Assembly: GCA_020832345.1 (NCBI GenBank) | Contig: JAFIEY010000030.1 | Coordinates: 1-64,000, forward strand | DNA from: Cryomorphaceae bacterium | Lineage (GTDB): Bacteria; Bacteroidota; Bacteroidia; Flavobacteriales; Schleiferiaceae | Direction of reading: 5' to 3' | DNA length: 64,000 bases | The notes under the pieces: generated by a model | Databases searched by the model: none | Told to the model about the DNA's origin: nothing | Seen by the model: the letters and a program-made list of their open reading frames with translations, nothing else | Shown: in pieces, positions 9,901-17,938 of the stretch | How positions within the stretch are numbered: position 1 is the first letter of the stretch | How the letters are laid out: every line of letters starts with the position of its first letter | Program-made: the position numbers and the translations under genes

Positions 9901-11246
9901 GAGAGGTCTGTATAGTCAACGCCTTCCACAAATCCGCGATTATCGAGGCCTGTAGAAGCAGTGGCGATGGCGCGAATTCCGGGAAATTCCTGCTCCATTT
10001 GTCTTGGACTCAAACTGTTCATTTGGTTGTGAGGCAAGTCAGGATGTCTGCGGTCGTTGATTCGGGTAAAGATTTGCGCACCCGGGCGATTGGCACTAGA
10101 ATTCCTGTAGGCAGAGGGCTTATCGGCTTCACCCAAATCCTGGAATGCGACGATATTCCGAACATCTTCGGTTTGGTTTCGTCTGTTGGTCACGTAAACT
10201 TCGATTCGGGTAATTTGAATTGGTGAAGTAATTACCGGCATACTACGCAAATAGCGCTCGTAATTTTCGCGAAAATAATGGGAGAGAAAATAGTGACGAT
10301 TGGCTTCATACTCATCTGCTTGAATCATGAACTCTTGCTGCATCCCACCGCCTTGGACATTTACCGAGGAGGACTGACTCCGCTGTTCGGAAAGCACAGT
10401 GGTAACAGTGGTTTTACCAAACTGCATTTGGGTTTTGATACCGAATAAACTTTGCGCTCCGGAGATCAAGGCAGAATTGAGCGGAAGGTTGACATTTCCA
10501 ACTTCAATTTTCTTAAAAATATCATCTTCTTCACCACTAAATTCTGTTTTCATGGTGTTTTCAAAAGCAAAGGTTGCCTCAGTATCGTAATTGGTTTGCA
10601 GCTTCAATCGGGTGCCAATTTCCCCGGTAACGTTCATTTGGATACGTTGATCAAATACCAGGTTGAAAGTGCTTCGGTTTCGTTCGGGCAGCATAGGGTT
10701 ATCGATTTTTTGGAAACGACCGCCAATTGTAAGTGTAGCTGCACCCTGGGGTCGGATTTCGATATAATTGCTACCGAAGATATTTTTAAACCGTTCGCCG
10801 CCGACTTCGATTTGCGGAATTAGGCCACCTCCGGGATCCCGTCCGTCATCTTCCGTTTTGCGTTTCATACCGGCTCCGGCTCCGGCCTTTTGCTCCCAGT
10901 AATCCGTTGATTGTTCTTTAAAAATATATTCCCGGTATTCTTCAGGGGTAAGATATTTTGGCGTACCCAAAACAATATCCCCGAGTTTCCGGGTAATGAT
11001 GTACATGTTAGTTTCGGGATCATACGTGACTTCCTCCTTGATGTTGGCGGGATCTTTTAGAAACAATCCACCACCTCCGGGCGTGTATGGGTATTTTAGA
11101 CTATCGGGTTCGGTACTGTCATTGGCAAGTACCCAATCTTCCTCTACCGACAAATTGGTGTTACCACTTGCCGGCACCAGGAAAGTTGAGACAATGAGTC
11201 CAACAAAAACCGTAATTCCGTAATATCGATTTGTTTTGTTTCTCAA
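3942..11246 (-). CDS. sprA: SprA, outer-membrane translocon of the type IX secretion system
   Basis: A 2434-residue protein, the size expected for SprA (Sov in Porphyromonas). SprA is known as the very large beta-barrel that forms the T9SS export channel and is needed for gliding in Flavobacterium. The start is a signal peptide (MRNKTNRYYGITVFVGLIV.. cut near residue 28), then the characteristic N-terminal block with YTPGGGGLFLKDPANI and LTPEEYREYIF, a Gly/Arg-rich insert around residues 1920-1950 (RGGPPAMNRGGRGGKEE followed by a Glu/Lys run), and long alternating beta-strand stretches to a C-terminus ending in aromatic/Arg strands. It begins 8 nt after the ruvA stop and is almost surely cotranscribed with it. 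It would export the CotH, LamG and choice-of-anchor proteins coded later in the window. Confidence 0.96.
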   Translation of the reverse strand: MRNKTNRYYGITVFVGLIVSTFLVPASGNTNLSVEEDWVLANDSTEPDSLKYPYTPGGGGLFLKDPANIKEEVTYDPETNMYIITRKLGDIVLGTPKYLTPEEYREYIFKEQSTDYWEQKAGAGAGMKRKTEDDGRDPGGGLIPQIEVGGERFKNIFGSNYIEIRPQGAATLTIGGRFQKIDNPMLPERNRSTFNLVFDQRIQMNVTGEIGTRLKLQTNYDTEATFAFENTMKTEFSGEEDDIFKKIEVGNVNLPLNSALISGAQSLFGIKTQMQFGKTTVTTVLSEQRSQSSSVNVQGGGMQQEFMIQADEYEANRHYFLSHYFRENYERYLRSMPVITSPIQITRIEVYVTNRRNQTEDVRNIVAFQDLGEADKPSAYRNSSANRPGAQIFTRINDRRHPDLPHNQMNSLSPRQMEQEFPGIRAIATASTGLDNRGFVEGVDYTDLSNARKLNPSEYTFHPQLGYISLNQALNQDEVLAVAFQYTANGNTYQVGEFGNDGVMPPSTLILKMLKSTLLDVRLPLWDLMMKNIYSLNAFGISEEDFRLDVLYWNDETGVPIPFLPKGNLKEELLLRVVGLDRVNRNLDPMPDGFFDYIPDLTIKPQNGRIIFPVLEPFGSNLRRKLDEEFHDDYVFQALYDSTRFRAQEQTQLNKYFLKGRYKSSSGSEIMLNAINIPPGSVVVTAGGSKLQEDVDYTVDYNLGRVRILNEGILQSGMPIKVDFENNTLFNVQTRQFFGLNVDHRYSDDLNIGGSFLHLRERPLTQKANLGDEPIANSIWGMNTQYNKEVPFLTRLVDNIPFISTKEKSTVSFQGEFAHLIPGSPRAINITGEETTYIDDFESSQTMIDIRNPMQWVLASVPSGQPDLFPEAEFNNDIRYGYNRARVAWYTVDPIFHLSNASTPQNIRENKELQSGHYHREVLYREVFPNMDRDPALPRNIPVLDIAYYPSERGPYNYDVSGEAGISSGLNEDGTLRNPQSRWAGIMRQLQTNNFEEQNIEFLQFWLLDPFLEDPTLSGGDLYINLGNISEDILKDGRMAFENGLPIDGDPSKIDSTAWGLVPKIQPQVVAFDNDPSAITVQDVGLDGLSDEQERTYSFGGTFNYLDRLEAAFGVNSGAYEQAFDDPAADNFSYYRSTALDDAEATIEERYKLFNNTEGNSNNQQPEGFPQSSTTRPDVEDINQDQTLSKSEAYFQYRISMRQRDLVVGQNHITDIFETRTGVLPDGSEKTSRWIQFKVPIFQPDKRVGPISDFRSIRFIRMFMQGFTDPIVLRMARLELVRGEWRRYMFTLDGIRDELEEDEDFETTFETNVVNLEENGQRSPINYVLPPGIERQQFFQTSSIQAQNEQSLSMTVCNLRDGDARAIFRNLAMDMRLYKRLRMFVHVEERFPQEPVRNGDLTVFIRVGSDYNQNYYEYEISTTVTPWGATQPNEIWPEENEMIIDLDELREVKLERDRAGTPLRNRYSRDFGGYKITVVGVPNLGNTRTIMIGVRNPKKQLGDVQDDGLPKCAEIWVNELRLGGFDRQGGFAANARVNAQLADFANITLTGNYSSIAWGGIDQSVTERSQEEIQSYDLQTSWELGKFFSEKVKLRIPLFYSIAEEWRNPRFNPLDPDIEFRDALANIEELADRDSIRKIAQTYTMRRSMNFANVRKERTNTQRQPQFYDVENFALSYAFSENLFRDINTVFDVRREHRGAVNYSFQSKAKPWEPFKNVGFLKNKNFAIIRDLSIGYVPKRLVFRLDANRMYNEMQMRNTDNPAFQLDTTFNKSFTLNRQYDMGYDLTKSLRVDFKAMMNTWIDELPGSSQDTEVRESIRQSLSEFGRPIRYNQTVTVNWDVPIKKLPFLDFISQVNVRYSGDYDWSANSLIAQMAGPEDDSLNLGNTIQNASSVQINGQVNFVTLYNKVKFLREVNQGKQKQRGAQRGGPPAMNRGGRGGKEESKEEEEEKKPSIFMEIIKGTARAAMSLRTANLSMTQTEGTMLPGFTPQPQYFGMTPDFNAPTLGFVFGSQDDIRPMAAEKGWITTSPLLNNQYNSTFSRNINGRATIEPLANLRLELTASQNRSDNLTEFFRFNPEDMRFESQNSYFSGMFTTSVIAIGTSFEPSISPDYDSEAYDKFLANRETISRRRAENYAQINPDYSPEITGNPDSANYGYNRFSYTSQGVLIPAFISAYLGENAANMSLEGDKNMGILLPNRGIPLPNWRLTYDGITKIKMFSKIFSNFVINHAYVSNFTVGGFNTNLQRQQMVKDGEQPIDENGDIMPENQVASISMTEQFGPFIGFNMRMRNSITARLEYKRDRNVLLSLANNQITETKGNEIVIGGGYVIKDLKLRFVSVGAQRTNPVSNMELRLDLSVRDNQTIIRRILEDVNQITAGQTVTSIKVSADYAISQRVNVQVFYDQIISKQKISTAFPTSNTNVGFRVRLNLGS

Positions 11247-11254
11247 AACGCGCG

Positions 11255-11845
11255 CTACAGATTTTTAAGCGATTGTTTGATTACGCGATCTACTGTGTTC
11301 AGGGAAGTGTCTTGCAAAGCTTTGCGAATGGCCTTGGCAGCTGCGGCGCGGGCATAACCCAACACTTCCAGCGCCGACAAGGCATCCATAAAGAGTTTAT
11401 TATCATTCAAAGGCGCACCGTCCATTTCCGTTGAATTTTCCGCAACAGCTGTAATTTTATCTTTTAAGTCAACGATGATTCGTTCTGCTGTCTTCGTTCC
11501 AATGCCTTTAACCGAACGAAGGACATCGCTTTGTCCGGCACCAATGACCCGCACCAAATCTTTTGCATTGAGATGCGACAAGATCAAACGGGCAGAACTG
11601 GGACCAACACCCGAAACTGAAGTAAGCAATAAGAACATTTCTTTTTCCGCCAATTCGTAGAAGCCAAAAAGTATTTGGGCATCCTCACGAACAATAAGGT
11701 GTGTATGCAGGAAAACCTCCGTTTTTCCCTGAAGGGCTTCATAGGTGTGAATCGAATGAAGAACCTGATACCCAACACCCACACACTCTATTACAGAATA
11801 CGTTGGCGTGCTATTAATTAATTTTCCTCGTAAACTAAAAATCAT
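11255..11845 (-). CDS. ruvA: Holliday junction branch-migration subunit RuvA
   Basis: 196 residues, normal length. RuvA binds the four-way junction as a tetramer and loads the RuvB motor during recombination repair. Visible: N-terminal OB fold starting MIFSLRGKLINSTPTYSVIE, two helix-hairpin-helix motifs (LLTSVSGVGPSSARLIL and LRSVKGIGTKTAERIIVDL, about residues 75-125), a variable linker, and the C-terminal RuvB-contact domain (ALEVLGYARAAAAKAIRKAL). First gene of a two-gene transcript with sprA; this pairing is a known arrangement in Bacteroidota and has no obvious functional meaning. A TACTTTTG box lies 29 nt upstream of the ATG. Confidence 0.97.
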   Translation of the reverse strand: MIFSLRGKLINSTPTYSVIECVGVGYQVLHSIHTYEALQGKTEVFLHTHLIVREDAQILFGFYELAEKEMFLLLTSVSGVGPSSARLILSHLNAKDLVRVIGAGQSDVLRSVKGIGTKTAERIIVDLKDKITAVAENSTEMDGAPLNDNKLFMDALSALEVLGYARAAAAKAIRKALQDTSLNTVDRVIKQSLKNL

Positions 11846-11874
11846 ACTCCTGCTTTGTGATGATATACAAACGG

Positions 11875-11882
11875 CAAAAGTA
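11875..11882 (-). promoter_or_regulatory. Candidate -7 box for ruvA-sprA
   Basis: TACTTTTG (followed by C) reading leftward fits the Bacteroidota -7 consensus TAnnTTTG and sits 30 nt before the ruvA ATG. No matching TTTG is found 19-21 nt further upstream, so support rests on one box. Confidence 0.5.
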
Positions 11883-11977
11883 GATTTTTAATATGTTTAA
11901 TTTGGTTTTTTTTTGGAAAAAAATCCCACTAATAATCAACAGTGATTTTTTTAGATTTTACCTTGGTTCAAATTTCA

Positions 11978-12008
11978 TTTGATACCAGCAAAAACTTCAC
12001 TAACTTTG
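11978..12008 (+). promoter_or_regulatory. Bacteroidota promoter for the 12068 gene
   Basis: TTTG at 11978-11981, a 19-nt spacer, and TAACTTTG at 12001-12008 match the -33/-7 consensus of Bacteroidota. This predicts a start near 12013 and a leader of about 55 nt before the ATG at 12068, and it excludes the earlier in-frame ATG at 11942. Confidence 0.65.
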
Positions 12009-12067
12009 TCTCTATTATTCGGCTACTTTTATCCGTTTTTAAAACGTTATTCACCAGATATTTCGCC

Positions 12068-14173
12068 ATGCAAAACCGCTTTATCACCATCTCCTTTATC
12101 ACCTTGTTTTCCGGTTTTCTCCACACGGGTTTTGGGCAAGGTATTGATGCGTATTTCGACCGAATTGAACTTCGATACGACACCATAAAATTAAACTATA
12201 CAGATTTTTACATTGGGGATGAGCCCAGCTTCTTCTTGCCCATCCGACAAGACATAGAAGAAATTGAGTTGCGGTTTTATTTAAACTTGCAAGACACTTT
12301 ATTACCGGAAAGTGTGGTAAAGGGCAAACACTATCAGCAAATAGACAGTCTATTAAAAATTGGAACCACTTTTTACCGGGTCAAATTAGAACTTTCCGAA
12401 TTAAAACCCGGGCAAATGATTTCACCGGTAATCCGTTTTACCACCGGAAAAAAGCACCAAAACTTTGAAATGAACATTTACCCATACGAGATTCCACAAA
12501 TTGCGCTGGCAGAAAGTGAAACAGAAGTTTTTCGAGGGGAGGAAAAGAGCATCGAGATTGTTGCAGTAAATCCTGAATTTTACGAAGTGAATGAGGACTG
12601 GGTAAGCGAAGAAGCATTGGACTATTGGTTGCGGAGAGAATCGGGAAAACTCGTGCTCAATATTCGCGGCAAAACCACAGGCACCAAAAAACTACAAATC
12701 CCAACTAAACTGAAATATTCCTATCCACGCGACAGCAGCATCACAAAAAAAGGCCCTGTGTTGGAAATCGAAATAGTGATAAAACCCAGCCGACTTCGTT
12801 TTTTAAATGCCGACCGAGAAAACATCTTTTTCGACAGTGAATCACGATCTGCAGGGGAAATTCAACTCGACTATCATCCGGGCTTAAAATTAAAAAACGC
12901 CTACCGAATTGAAGATGTAAATGAGGGAAGCGGCAGGTTAATCGCCGAAATCATTCCCAAATCAGCGTTGGGAAACGACAAGATTTTATGCGAAGTATAT
13001 TCCTATAGTCATCACCGAACAAACGAGGGCTACCTCTACGTGAAAGATGGGGGAAGAACCTTGGCCATGACCAATTTCAACGTGGTCAACCGACCATTGA
13101 TTCAAGATGTTTCGCTTATGCGGGAAGGCGGTGACTGGACAGACAGGCTGACCATTTACCCGGGAGAAACGGTCGAGCTGAGAATCCGGGGAAACGGACT
13201 GAGCATTAGCAATTTCAATTTTGCGCCATGTGAACACCGTCGGGACACAACGCGCATAAGCGATCGAATCACATTTTACACCATTACCGTACCTCACAAT
13301 ATTGACCGTAAAAAGGTAAGTGTTTTTATGAATGATGACGTTACACAATATGAACTTTTGGTAAGAGAACACAAACGTCCGGCGCAATTTGATTATATTT
13401 CCATTGATTATGGTGAAGGCTTTGTTACCCTCACGGATGAGAAAATAGATAAACCTATATTTTATGACCAAACCATAAAGGATATCACCCTCTACTTTGA
13501 CCGAACAAAAATTGACAAAAAGGATCGTTTTTACGGGGTGCAAAACCTCGAAATAGAAATCCGAATTATGTCGCAGGACAACAAATTATTGGATATTCAA
13601 ACCATCAGAAATATTGTCGTTTGTCCGGATGAAACCTCTCCAAGACATTCCTTTTACCAGGATTTGGGTTGTGAGCGAAATAGCATCAGTCTCAACACCC
13701 ACCTTTTGCGAAAAACTTTTACCCTTGACGCTTTTGATCAGGTCATTATCAATATTCGGCACACGGGTGATAATGGCCCAACCGAAAGGGTTCACATTTA
13801 TGCTGAGCGTGCTTTCAATTTTGATTTGGATGTGAGTTTTCCGGCAGGTTTGCTTACCGCCTCCATTAGCGATCCATCGGTGAATAATTTTTCTGGGGTG
13901 AGTACGGCATTTATGGCCCAGTTCAAATTTTACAGCAAACGAAGATTCGGGCAATATAGTCCCTTTCAGATTGGTGCTGGGTTTTTAGCCCTCAATGCAT
14001 TCAATTTTGCCGATGATGCCCAGCGCGATTTAGGCGCAGTAATATTGGCTTCCATTGTCCCGGTTCGCCGAAGAAGTTCCTTCAGTTTTCCCATCTACGT
14101 AGGTGCCGGATATTTTTTCAATCAAAACCAATTTATATTTTTGGTGGGACCGGGACTTCAAGTTCGGTTTTAA
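12068..14173 (+). CDS. Exported protein of unknown function with C-terminal barrel-like strands
   Basis: 701 residues from the chosen ATG, which gives a clean signal peptide (MQNRFITISFITLFSGFLHTGFGQ, cut after GQ); the frame is open further upstream but that part lies before the predicted promoter. The middle (residues about 40-560) is a series of beta-rich stretches, possibly Ig-like, with no motif I recognise. The last 110 residues alternate hydrophobic and polar positions, contain GIGAGFL/VGAGYFF-like strands and end LVGPGLQVRF, with a terminal Phe as in outer-membrane barrels. So it may be a periplasmic multi-domain protein with a small outer-membrane anchor. The next gene starts 47 nt downstream on the same strand and probably shares the transcript. 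No function is proposed. Confidence 0.8.
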   Translation: MQNRFITISFITLFSGFLHTGFGQGIDAYFDRIELRYDTIKLNYTDFYIGDEPSFFLPIRQDIEEIELRFYLNLQDTLLPESVVKGKHYQQIDSLLKIGTTFYRVKLELSELKPGQMISPVIRFTTGKKHQNFEMNIYPYEIPQIALAESETEVFRGEEKSIEIVAVNPEFYEVNEDWVSEEALDYWLRRESGKLVLNIRGKTTGTKKLQIPTKLKYSYPRDSSITKKGPVLEIEIVIKPSRLRFLNADRENIFFDSESRSAGEIQLDYHPGLKLKNAYRIEDVNEGSGRLIAEIIPKSALGNDKILCEVYSYSHHRTNEGYLYVKDGGRTLAMTNFNVVNRPLIQDVSLMREGGDWTDRLTIYPGETVELRIRGNGLSISNFNFAPCEHRRDTTRISDRITFYTITVPHNIDRKKVSVFMNDDVTQYELLVREHKRPAQFDYISIDYGEGFVTLTDEKIDKPIFYDQTIKDITLYFDRTKIDKKDRFYGVQNLEIEIRIMSQDNKLLDIQTIRNIVVCPDETSPRHSFYQDLGCERNSISLNTHLLRKTFTLDAFDQVIINIRHTGDNGPTERVHIYAERAFNFDLDVSFPAGLLTASISDPSVNNFSGVSTAFMAQFKFYSKRRFGQYSPFQIGAGFLALNAFNFADDAQRDLGAVILASIVPVRRRSSFSFPIYVGAGYFFNQNQFIFLVGPGLQVRF

Positions 14174-14219
14174 TCTAAACAAATTGCCCTATTTTTTCCT
14201 TAAAACAGAAACCATTAGC

Positions 14220-14780
14220 ATGAATTACCGCGAACGTGTGGAAGAGTTGAAGCAGAGGATAGAAAACATCACAAACAAACTTCAAACTAAATTTTATTAT
14301 ACCGAACCGGAGGTGTTACACCAACCAGACAAAGATGGATACAGCACCATTGAATGGCTGGAATACGCCAATCTCAAGGGTTACCACTATTTTGAAACAT
14401 TACAGAAAACCCCGGGGAACACCGAAAAACCCGATTTAAACGCCAGTCACTATATTCGTTTTTTTGCCCGCAAAATACTCAAAAAAGAGGTGGATAATCA
14501 CGCACAGATCCCACCTGCATTTGTCCCAGTCAGCAAACGCCCCAACAACGAAAAAGTCCGATTAAGCGAAAAGAAAGTCTTCTCGGATCTATTGGCCTTA
14601 TTGGAAATGTGGAAAAAAATGCTGGAAGCGGCAGAATCGGAAAACCTCAAAAAAGTTAAGGTTAAAACCGGATTTTGGAATTTATTTTCACTCGATGCCC
14701 TTGAACTGGCCACGGTTAGTTTAGCTATTATTGAGCGGAGAATTGATTTGGCTTCAGTCGGAAACAAAATCCATCAATAA
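14220..14780 (+). CDS. Cytoplasmic protein of unknown function, helical, possibly DinB-like
   Basis: 186 residues from MNYRERVEELKQRIENITNKL; the upstream in-frame ATG lies inside the previous gene and is not used. No signal peptide or membrane segment. It is mainly helical: an amphipathic N-terminal helix, a central proline-rich loop (IPPAFVPVSK), and a C-terminal helical block with FWNLFSLDALELATVSLAIIERR whose placement recalls the last helix of DinB/YfiT four-helix proteins, but the metal-binding histidines are not obvious. That link is weak inference. The last 7 bp overlap the stop of the convergent purF-type gene. It follows the exported unknown protein and may be cotranscribed with it. 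Confidence 0.75.
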   Translation: MNYRERVEELKQRIENITNKLQTKFYYTEPEVLHQPDKDGYSTIEWLEYANLKGYHYFETLQKTPGNTEKPDLNASHYIRFFARKILKKEVDNHAQIPPAFVPVSKRPNNEKVRLSEKKVFSDLLALLEMWKKMLEAAESENLKKVKVKTGFWNLFSLDALELATVSLAIIERRIDLASVGNKIHQ

Positions 14781-16663
14781 GCTCTCGCTGGATTTCCTTC
14801 GACATAATTCATAAAAGCACGGTTGACTACTCTATTTCCACCGGGCGTGGGATAATCGCCGGTAAAATACCAATCGCCTAGGTTGTGTGGACAAGCTGCA
14901 TGGAGGTTTTCAATGGAATTATATACGATCTCGACCTTTGCGTTTAAATCCTTGGGCGTTAGTAATTCTGAAATGGCCATAGAAATTTCAACTGCCGTAA
15001 AGGGCGCGTAAATATCCTTAACATGGTTTTCGGGATTTTCATTCATCGTGGATGCCTTGCATTTTTCATACGTTTCGGTAATGACAGATTCCCTTCCGTA
15101 TTTTTTCAGCAAATGAATGGCTGCCTGAAATGCGATAAAATCTCCCATCCGTGCCATGTCGATGCCATAACAATCGGGGTAACGAATTTGTGGGGCAGAA
15201 GATGCAACAACAATTTTTACCGGCTTTAATCTGTCGAGAATACGCAAAATACTCTGACGCAAAGTGGTTCCCCGAACAATCGAATCGTCCATTACCACCA
15301 ATTGATCCCCCTCTTTTAAAATACTTTGGGTGATGTCATAAACGTGACTTACCAAACTGTCTCTACCCGAATCTTCGGTAATAAATGTTCGGAGTTTGGC
15401 GTCTTTCCAGGCCACCTTATCCCATCTTGCCCTTTGATTCAAGACTTTGAGTATTTCCGGTTGGGTTGGATTATTTAGGGCCGCTATTTGTTCGGATTTT
15501 CTTTGATCGAGGTGATCTTCCACACCTTTCATCATGCCCAAATAACTCACCTCCGCGGTGTTGGGAATAAAAGAAAACACGGTTTTATCCAAATCGTAGT
15601 CAATGGCTTCCATGACTTGCGGGACAATAAATCTTCCCAAATTGATTCTTTCCTGGTAAATATCACGGTCGTTTCCCCGTGAAAAATAAATCCTTTCAAA
15701 AGAACAGCTCTTTCGTTCGAGTTGCGGCACAATGGGTGCTTCATAAACATCGCCATTTTTCCTAATGATGAGGGCGTGTCCGGGCGTCACTTCTTTGATG
15801 GAATCAAATGGAACGTCAAAGGCCGTTTGAATTACCGGGCGTTCACTGCAAACCACAACCACATCATCATCGCAATAATAATACGCCGGACGAATGCCGG
15901 AAGGGTCCCTTAGCACAAAGCTGTCGCCAGTGCCAAACATACCTGCCATAGCGTATCCGCCATCCCACTTTTTAGAGGATTTTCTCAGGATTTTTTCAAT
16001 GGGTAAATTTTCCGCTATCAAAGGAGATATTTCGCGTTTGCTGTAACCCTCTTTGCGGAATTTCCGATAGAGTTTTTCATTGGAAGCATCCAAAAAATGT
16101 CCAATTTTCTCCATGATGGTGACAGTATCGGCAAGTTCCTTGGGATGCTGCCCATAATCGACCAATTGATCGAATAAATCGCGGACATTGGTCATATTAA
16201 AATTCCCGGCCAATATCAAATTGCGACTTACCCAGTTATTTTGACGCAAAAATGGGTGACAGTTTTCGATGGAGTTTCCGCCATAAGTTCCGTAACGTAA
16301 ATGGCCCAGATACACTTCTCCAAGGTATGGAAGATTTTCCTTTAGCCAGGGAACTTCATCGAGATGATGCGGATACTCTTTAAGGATGCCCTCAATCCGC
16401 TTTGTAATATGCGTAAAAATATCCTGAATTGGTTTAGCATCCACAGAGCGGTAGCGCGAGATATACCGGCTACCAGGGGGCATATCCAATTTTATGGAGG
16501 CGAAACCGGCTCCGTCCTGACCCCGATTATGCTGCTTCTCCATAAGGAGATACATCTTATTAATACCGTAGAAATAGCTTCCGTGCTTTTCGCGATAGTG
16601 CTCTAGGGGCTTGCGCAATCGCAACATGGCAATGCCACATTCGTGCTTTATGGGGTCGCTCAT
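14774..16663 (-). CDS. purF: PurF-type amidophosphoribosyltransferase, long Bacteroidota form
   Basis: 629 residues, longer than the roughly 470-500 of standard PurF. The enzyme transfers the glutamine amide to PRPP, the first step of purine synthesis. Visible: an 8-residue leader before CGIAML, so Cys9 would be the N-terminal nucleophile after propeptide cleavage; class II glutaminase motifs HNRGQDGAG, GHLRYGTYG and GNFNMTN; phosphoribosyltransferase motif VVMDDSIVRGTTLRQ; and PDCYGIDM near the C-terminal third. Bacteroidota often carry this long version beside a normal PurF, so it could be a second paralogue with a specialised role. It converges on and overlaps the 14220 gene by 7 bp. A TAACTTTG box lies 32 nt upstream of its ATG. 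Confidence 0.88.
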   Translation of the reverse strand: MSDPIKHECGIAMLRLRKPLEHYREKHGSYFYGINKMYLLMEKQHNRGQDGAGFASIKLDMPPGSRYISRYRSVDAKPIQDIFTHITKRIEGILKEYPHHLDEVPWLKENLPYLGEVYLGHLRYGTYGGNSIENCHPFLRQNNWVSRNLILAGNFNMTNVRDLFDQLVDYGQHPKELADTVTIMEKIGHFLDASNEKLYRKFRKEGYSKREISPLIAENLPIEKILRKSSKKWDGGYAMAGMFGTGDSFVLRDPSGIRPAYYYCDDDVVVVCSERPVIQTAFDVPFDSIKEVTPGHALIIRKNGDVYEAPIVPQLERKSCSFERIYFSRGNDRDIYQERINLGRFIVPQVMEAIDYDLDKTVFSFIPNTAEVSYLGMMKGVEDHLDQRKSEQIAALNNPTQPEILKVLNQRARWDKVAWKDAKLRTFITEDSGRDSLVSHVYDITQSILKEGDQLVVMDDSIVRGTTLRQSILRILDRLKPVKIVVASSAPQIRYPDCYGIDMARMGDFIAFQAAIHLLKKYGRESVITETYEKCKASTMNENPENHVKDIYAPFTAVEISMAISELLTPKDLNAKVEIVYNSIENLHAACPHNLGDWYFTGDYPTPGGNRVVNRAFMNYVEGNPARAY

Positions 16664-16694
16664 TCTGTCGTTTTTCTGCGTTGAATTGAAGCGG

Positions 16695-16702
16695 CAAAGT
16701 TA
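16695..16702 (-). promoter_or_regulatory. Candidate -7 box for the purF-type gene
   Basis: Leftward TAACTTTG followed by C, 31 nt before the ATG at 16663. The -33 region has only TTCG at 20-nt spacing, a poor match. Confidence 0.45.
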
Positions 16703-16776
16703 CATGTAATTTTTGGCATTACCGAATCATTAAATGCCCGATAAGCCAAGTTGTGAAAAAAGAAAAAACAAATAAT

Positions 16777-16917
16777 GAGTCCCCTCCAATAAGGATGATT
16801 TCAACCAAAATCGAAGAGGAGGGGATTTTTGAGCCGGAGCTAACCAGCTGTTAGTGAGGATTCAAAAGTCGATCGACAAAGAAGATTTTGGCTAAAGAGA
16901 CTATTTGGAGCAGACTC
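16777..16917 (+). repeat. MITE-like repeat, full copy, with 6-bp duplication AATAAT
   Basis: 141 bp running from GAGTCCCCTCCAATAAGG to ..TTTGGAGCAGACTC, with the conserved inner blocks and apical stem CTAAC-CAGCT-GTTAG. It is flanked on both sides by AATAAT (16771-16776 and 16918-16923), a perfect 6-bp direct repeat. The right duplication abuts the stop codon of the DUF4199-like gene at 16924. Confidence 0.9.
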
Positions 16918-16923
16918 AATAAT

Positions 16924-17469
16924 TTAGTTTGTTCCGGCATTAATCGCTGTGGTCGTTCCTACCTGATTTGGTTTTATTTTAGACGAAGGGCGTTTTGTGA
17001 GATGCGCAACCACCAAAGAAGTGAACAACCCCAGAAAAGCCGCTCCCACACCGGAATGCCACATAAAACTTTCAAGATTATAAAAATCATGGGCCTCAGA
17101 AATGGTCATATTCCCCGACTGAACCTCATACGCAATGGCATTTTCAAAAAATTGAGACCCAATATATGACGAGACAAAATATTGAGCAACCGGACTCAGA
17201 ACGGCGATAAAAAGGGTCATGAAAACGCCGGCCCTAAAACCCTGCTTGAAACTCATTTCGTTATTGAAAAACTTTTTCCGTTTTTCGAGAATTCCGAAAT
17301 AATAAATTAAAACCGAGGGGAAGGATATAAAAGCTGAAAACAACTTATACTTTTCAATGCGACTATCGTAAAAGCCCAAAGCATTTTCAAGTGCAGCCCA
17401 AAGCATGGTCATGGCAATAAAAATAAGTGCCCACTTTAATTCAATCCCCCGATTTTTAAAAGTTTCCAT
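16924..17469 (-). CDS. Small membrane protein, DUF4199-like
   Basis: 181 residues. Four hydrophobic segments are visible: about 13-31, 46-62, 82-102 and 144-162, with the charged linker EKRKKFFNNEMSFKQGFRAG between the second and third, a pattern typical of DUF4199 membrane proteins of Bacteroidota. Function of that family is unknown. The C-terminus (KRPSSKIKPNQVGTTTAINAGTN) is polar and probably cytoplasmic. A MITE-like repeat is inserted directly after the stop codon. The upstream region is long (577 bp) and rich in dyads; no TAnnTTTG box close to the ATG was found. Confidence 0.7.
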   Translation of the reverse strand: METFKNRGIELKWALIFIAMTMLWAALENALGFYDSRIEKYKLFSAFISFPSVLIYYFGILEKRKKFFNNEMSFKQGFRAGVFMTLFIAVLSPVAQYFVSSYIGSQFFENAIAYEVQSGNMTISEAHDFYNLESFMWHSGVGAAFLGLFTSLVVAHLTKRPSSKIKPNQVGTTTAINAGTN

Positions 17470-17610
17470 GTCTTAATTAATTATAACAAACCTCAACGGA
17501 TTTAGCCATTTCAACCATGAACGTACCGTTCCTTAAAACAAAAACCAATGACTGTGAATTAAGCCTTTAAAACACTATTGCATATCAAAATATTGATTTT
17601 TTGCCATGCA

Positions 17611-17639
17611 AATGTAAAATGTTTTCTAACTTTTACATT
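17611..17639. other. 9-bp inverted repeat
   Basis: AATGTAAAA (17611-17619) and TTTTACATT (17631-17639) are perfect complements around an 11-nt loop. It lies about 140 bp upstream of the DUF4199-like gene and could be an operator or a weak hairpin. Confidence 0.4.
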
Positions 17640-17938
17640 ATTATTATCGTATAATTATTTCTACAAAAAGTAAAATCGTCAAAAAGACCATCGGCGATAA
17701 TTTTTTTTTGCCGCAAACATTACAAAAAAATAACGGGATGATAAAATTCCTTCCAACCGATTTTTGCAGACTTTACAAAATAATATTCACCCCGCAGCAG
17801 AAATCATAATATAAGGACTACAAAAAATTTAAGCTAAAACCAAAAAAACCTCATTGATGATTACGTAATCGGGTATTGTTGGAGAAAAATAAATATTTTG
17901 GCACAAGACAGCAAAAACGCACGAAATTTCGGGTAATA

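Noticed and set aside
4014-11223. Many long open frames on the + strand opposite sprA (for example 4014-4574 and 10452-10823)
   Set aside because: sprA is an unmistakable protein in the other strand; the opposing frames lack family resemblance and plausible starts and are by-products of its codon use.
12986-13543. 185-codon frame antisense to the unknown exported protein
   Set aside because: Lies wholly inside the better supported gene, which has a promoter and signal peptide; no recognisable protein features.
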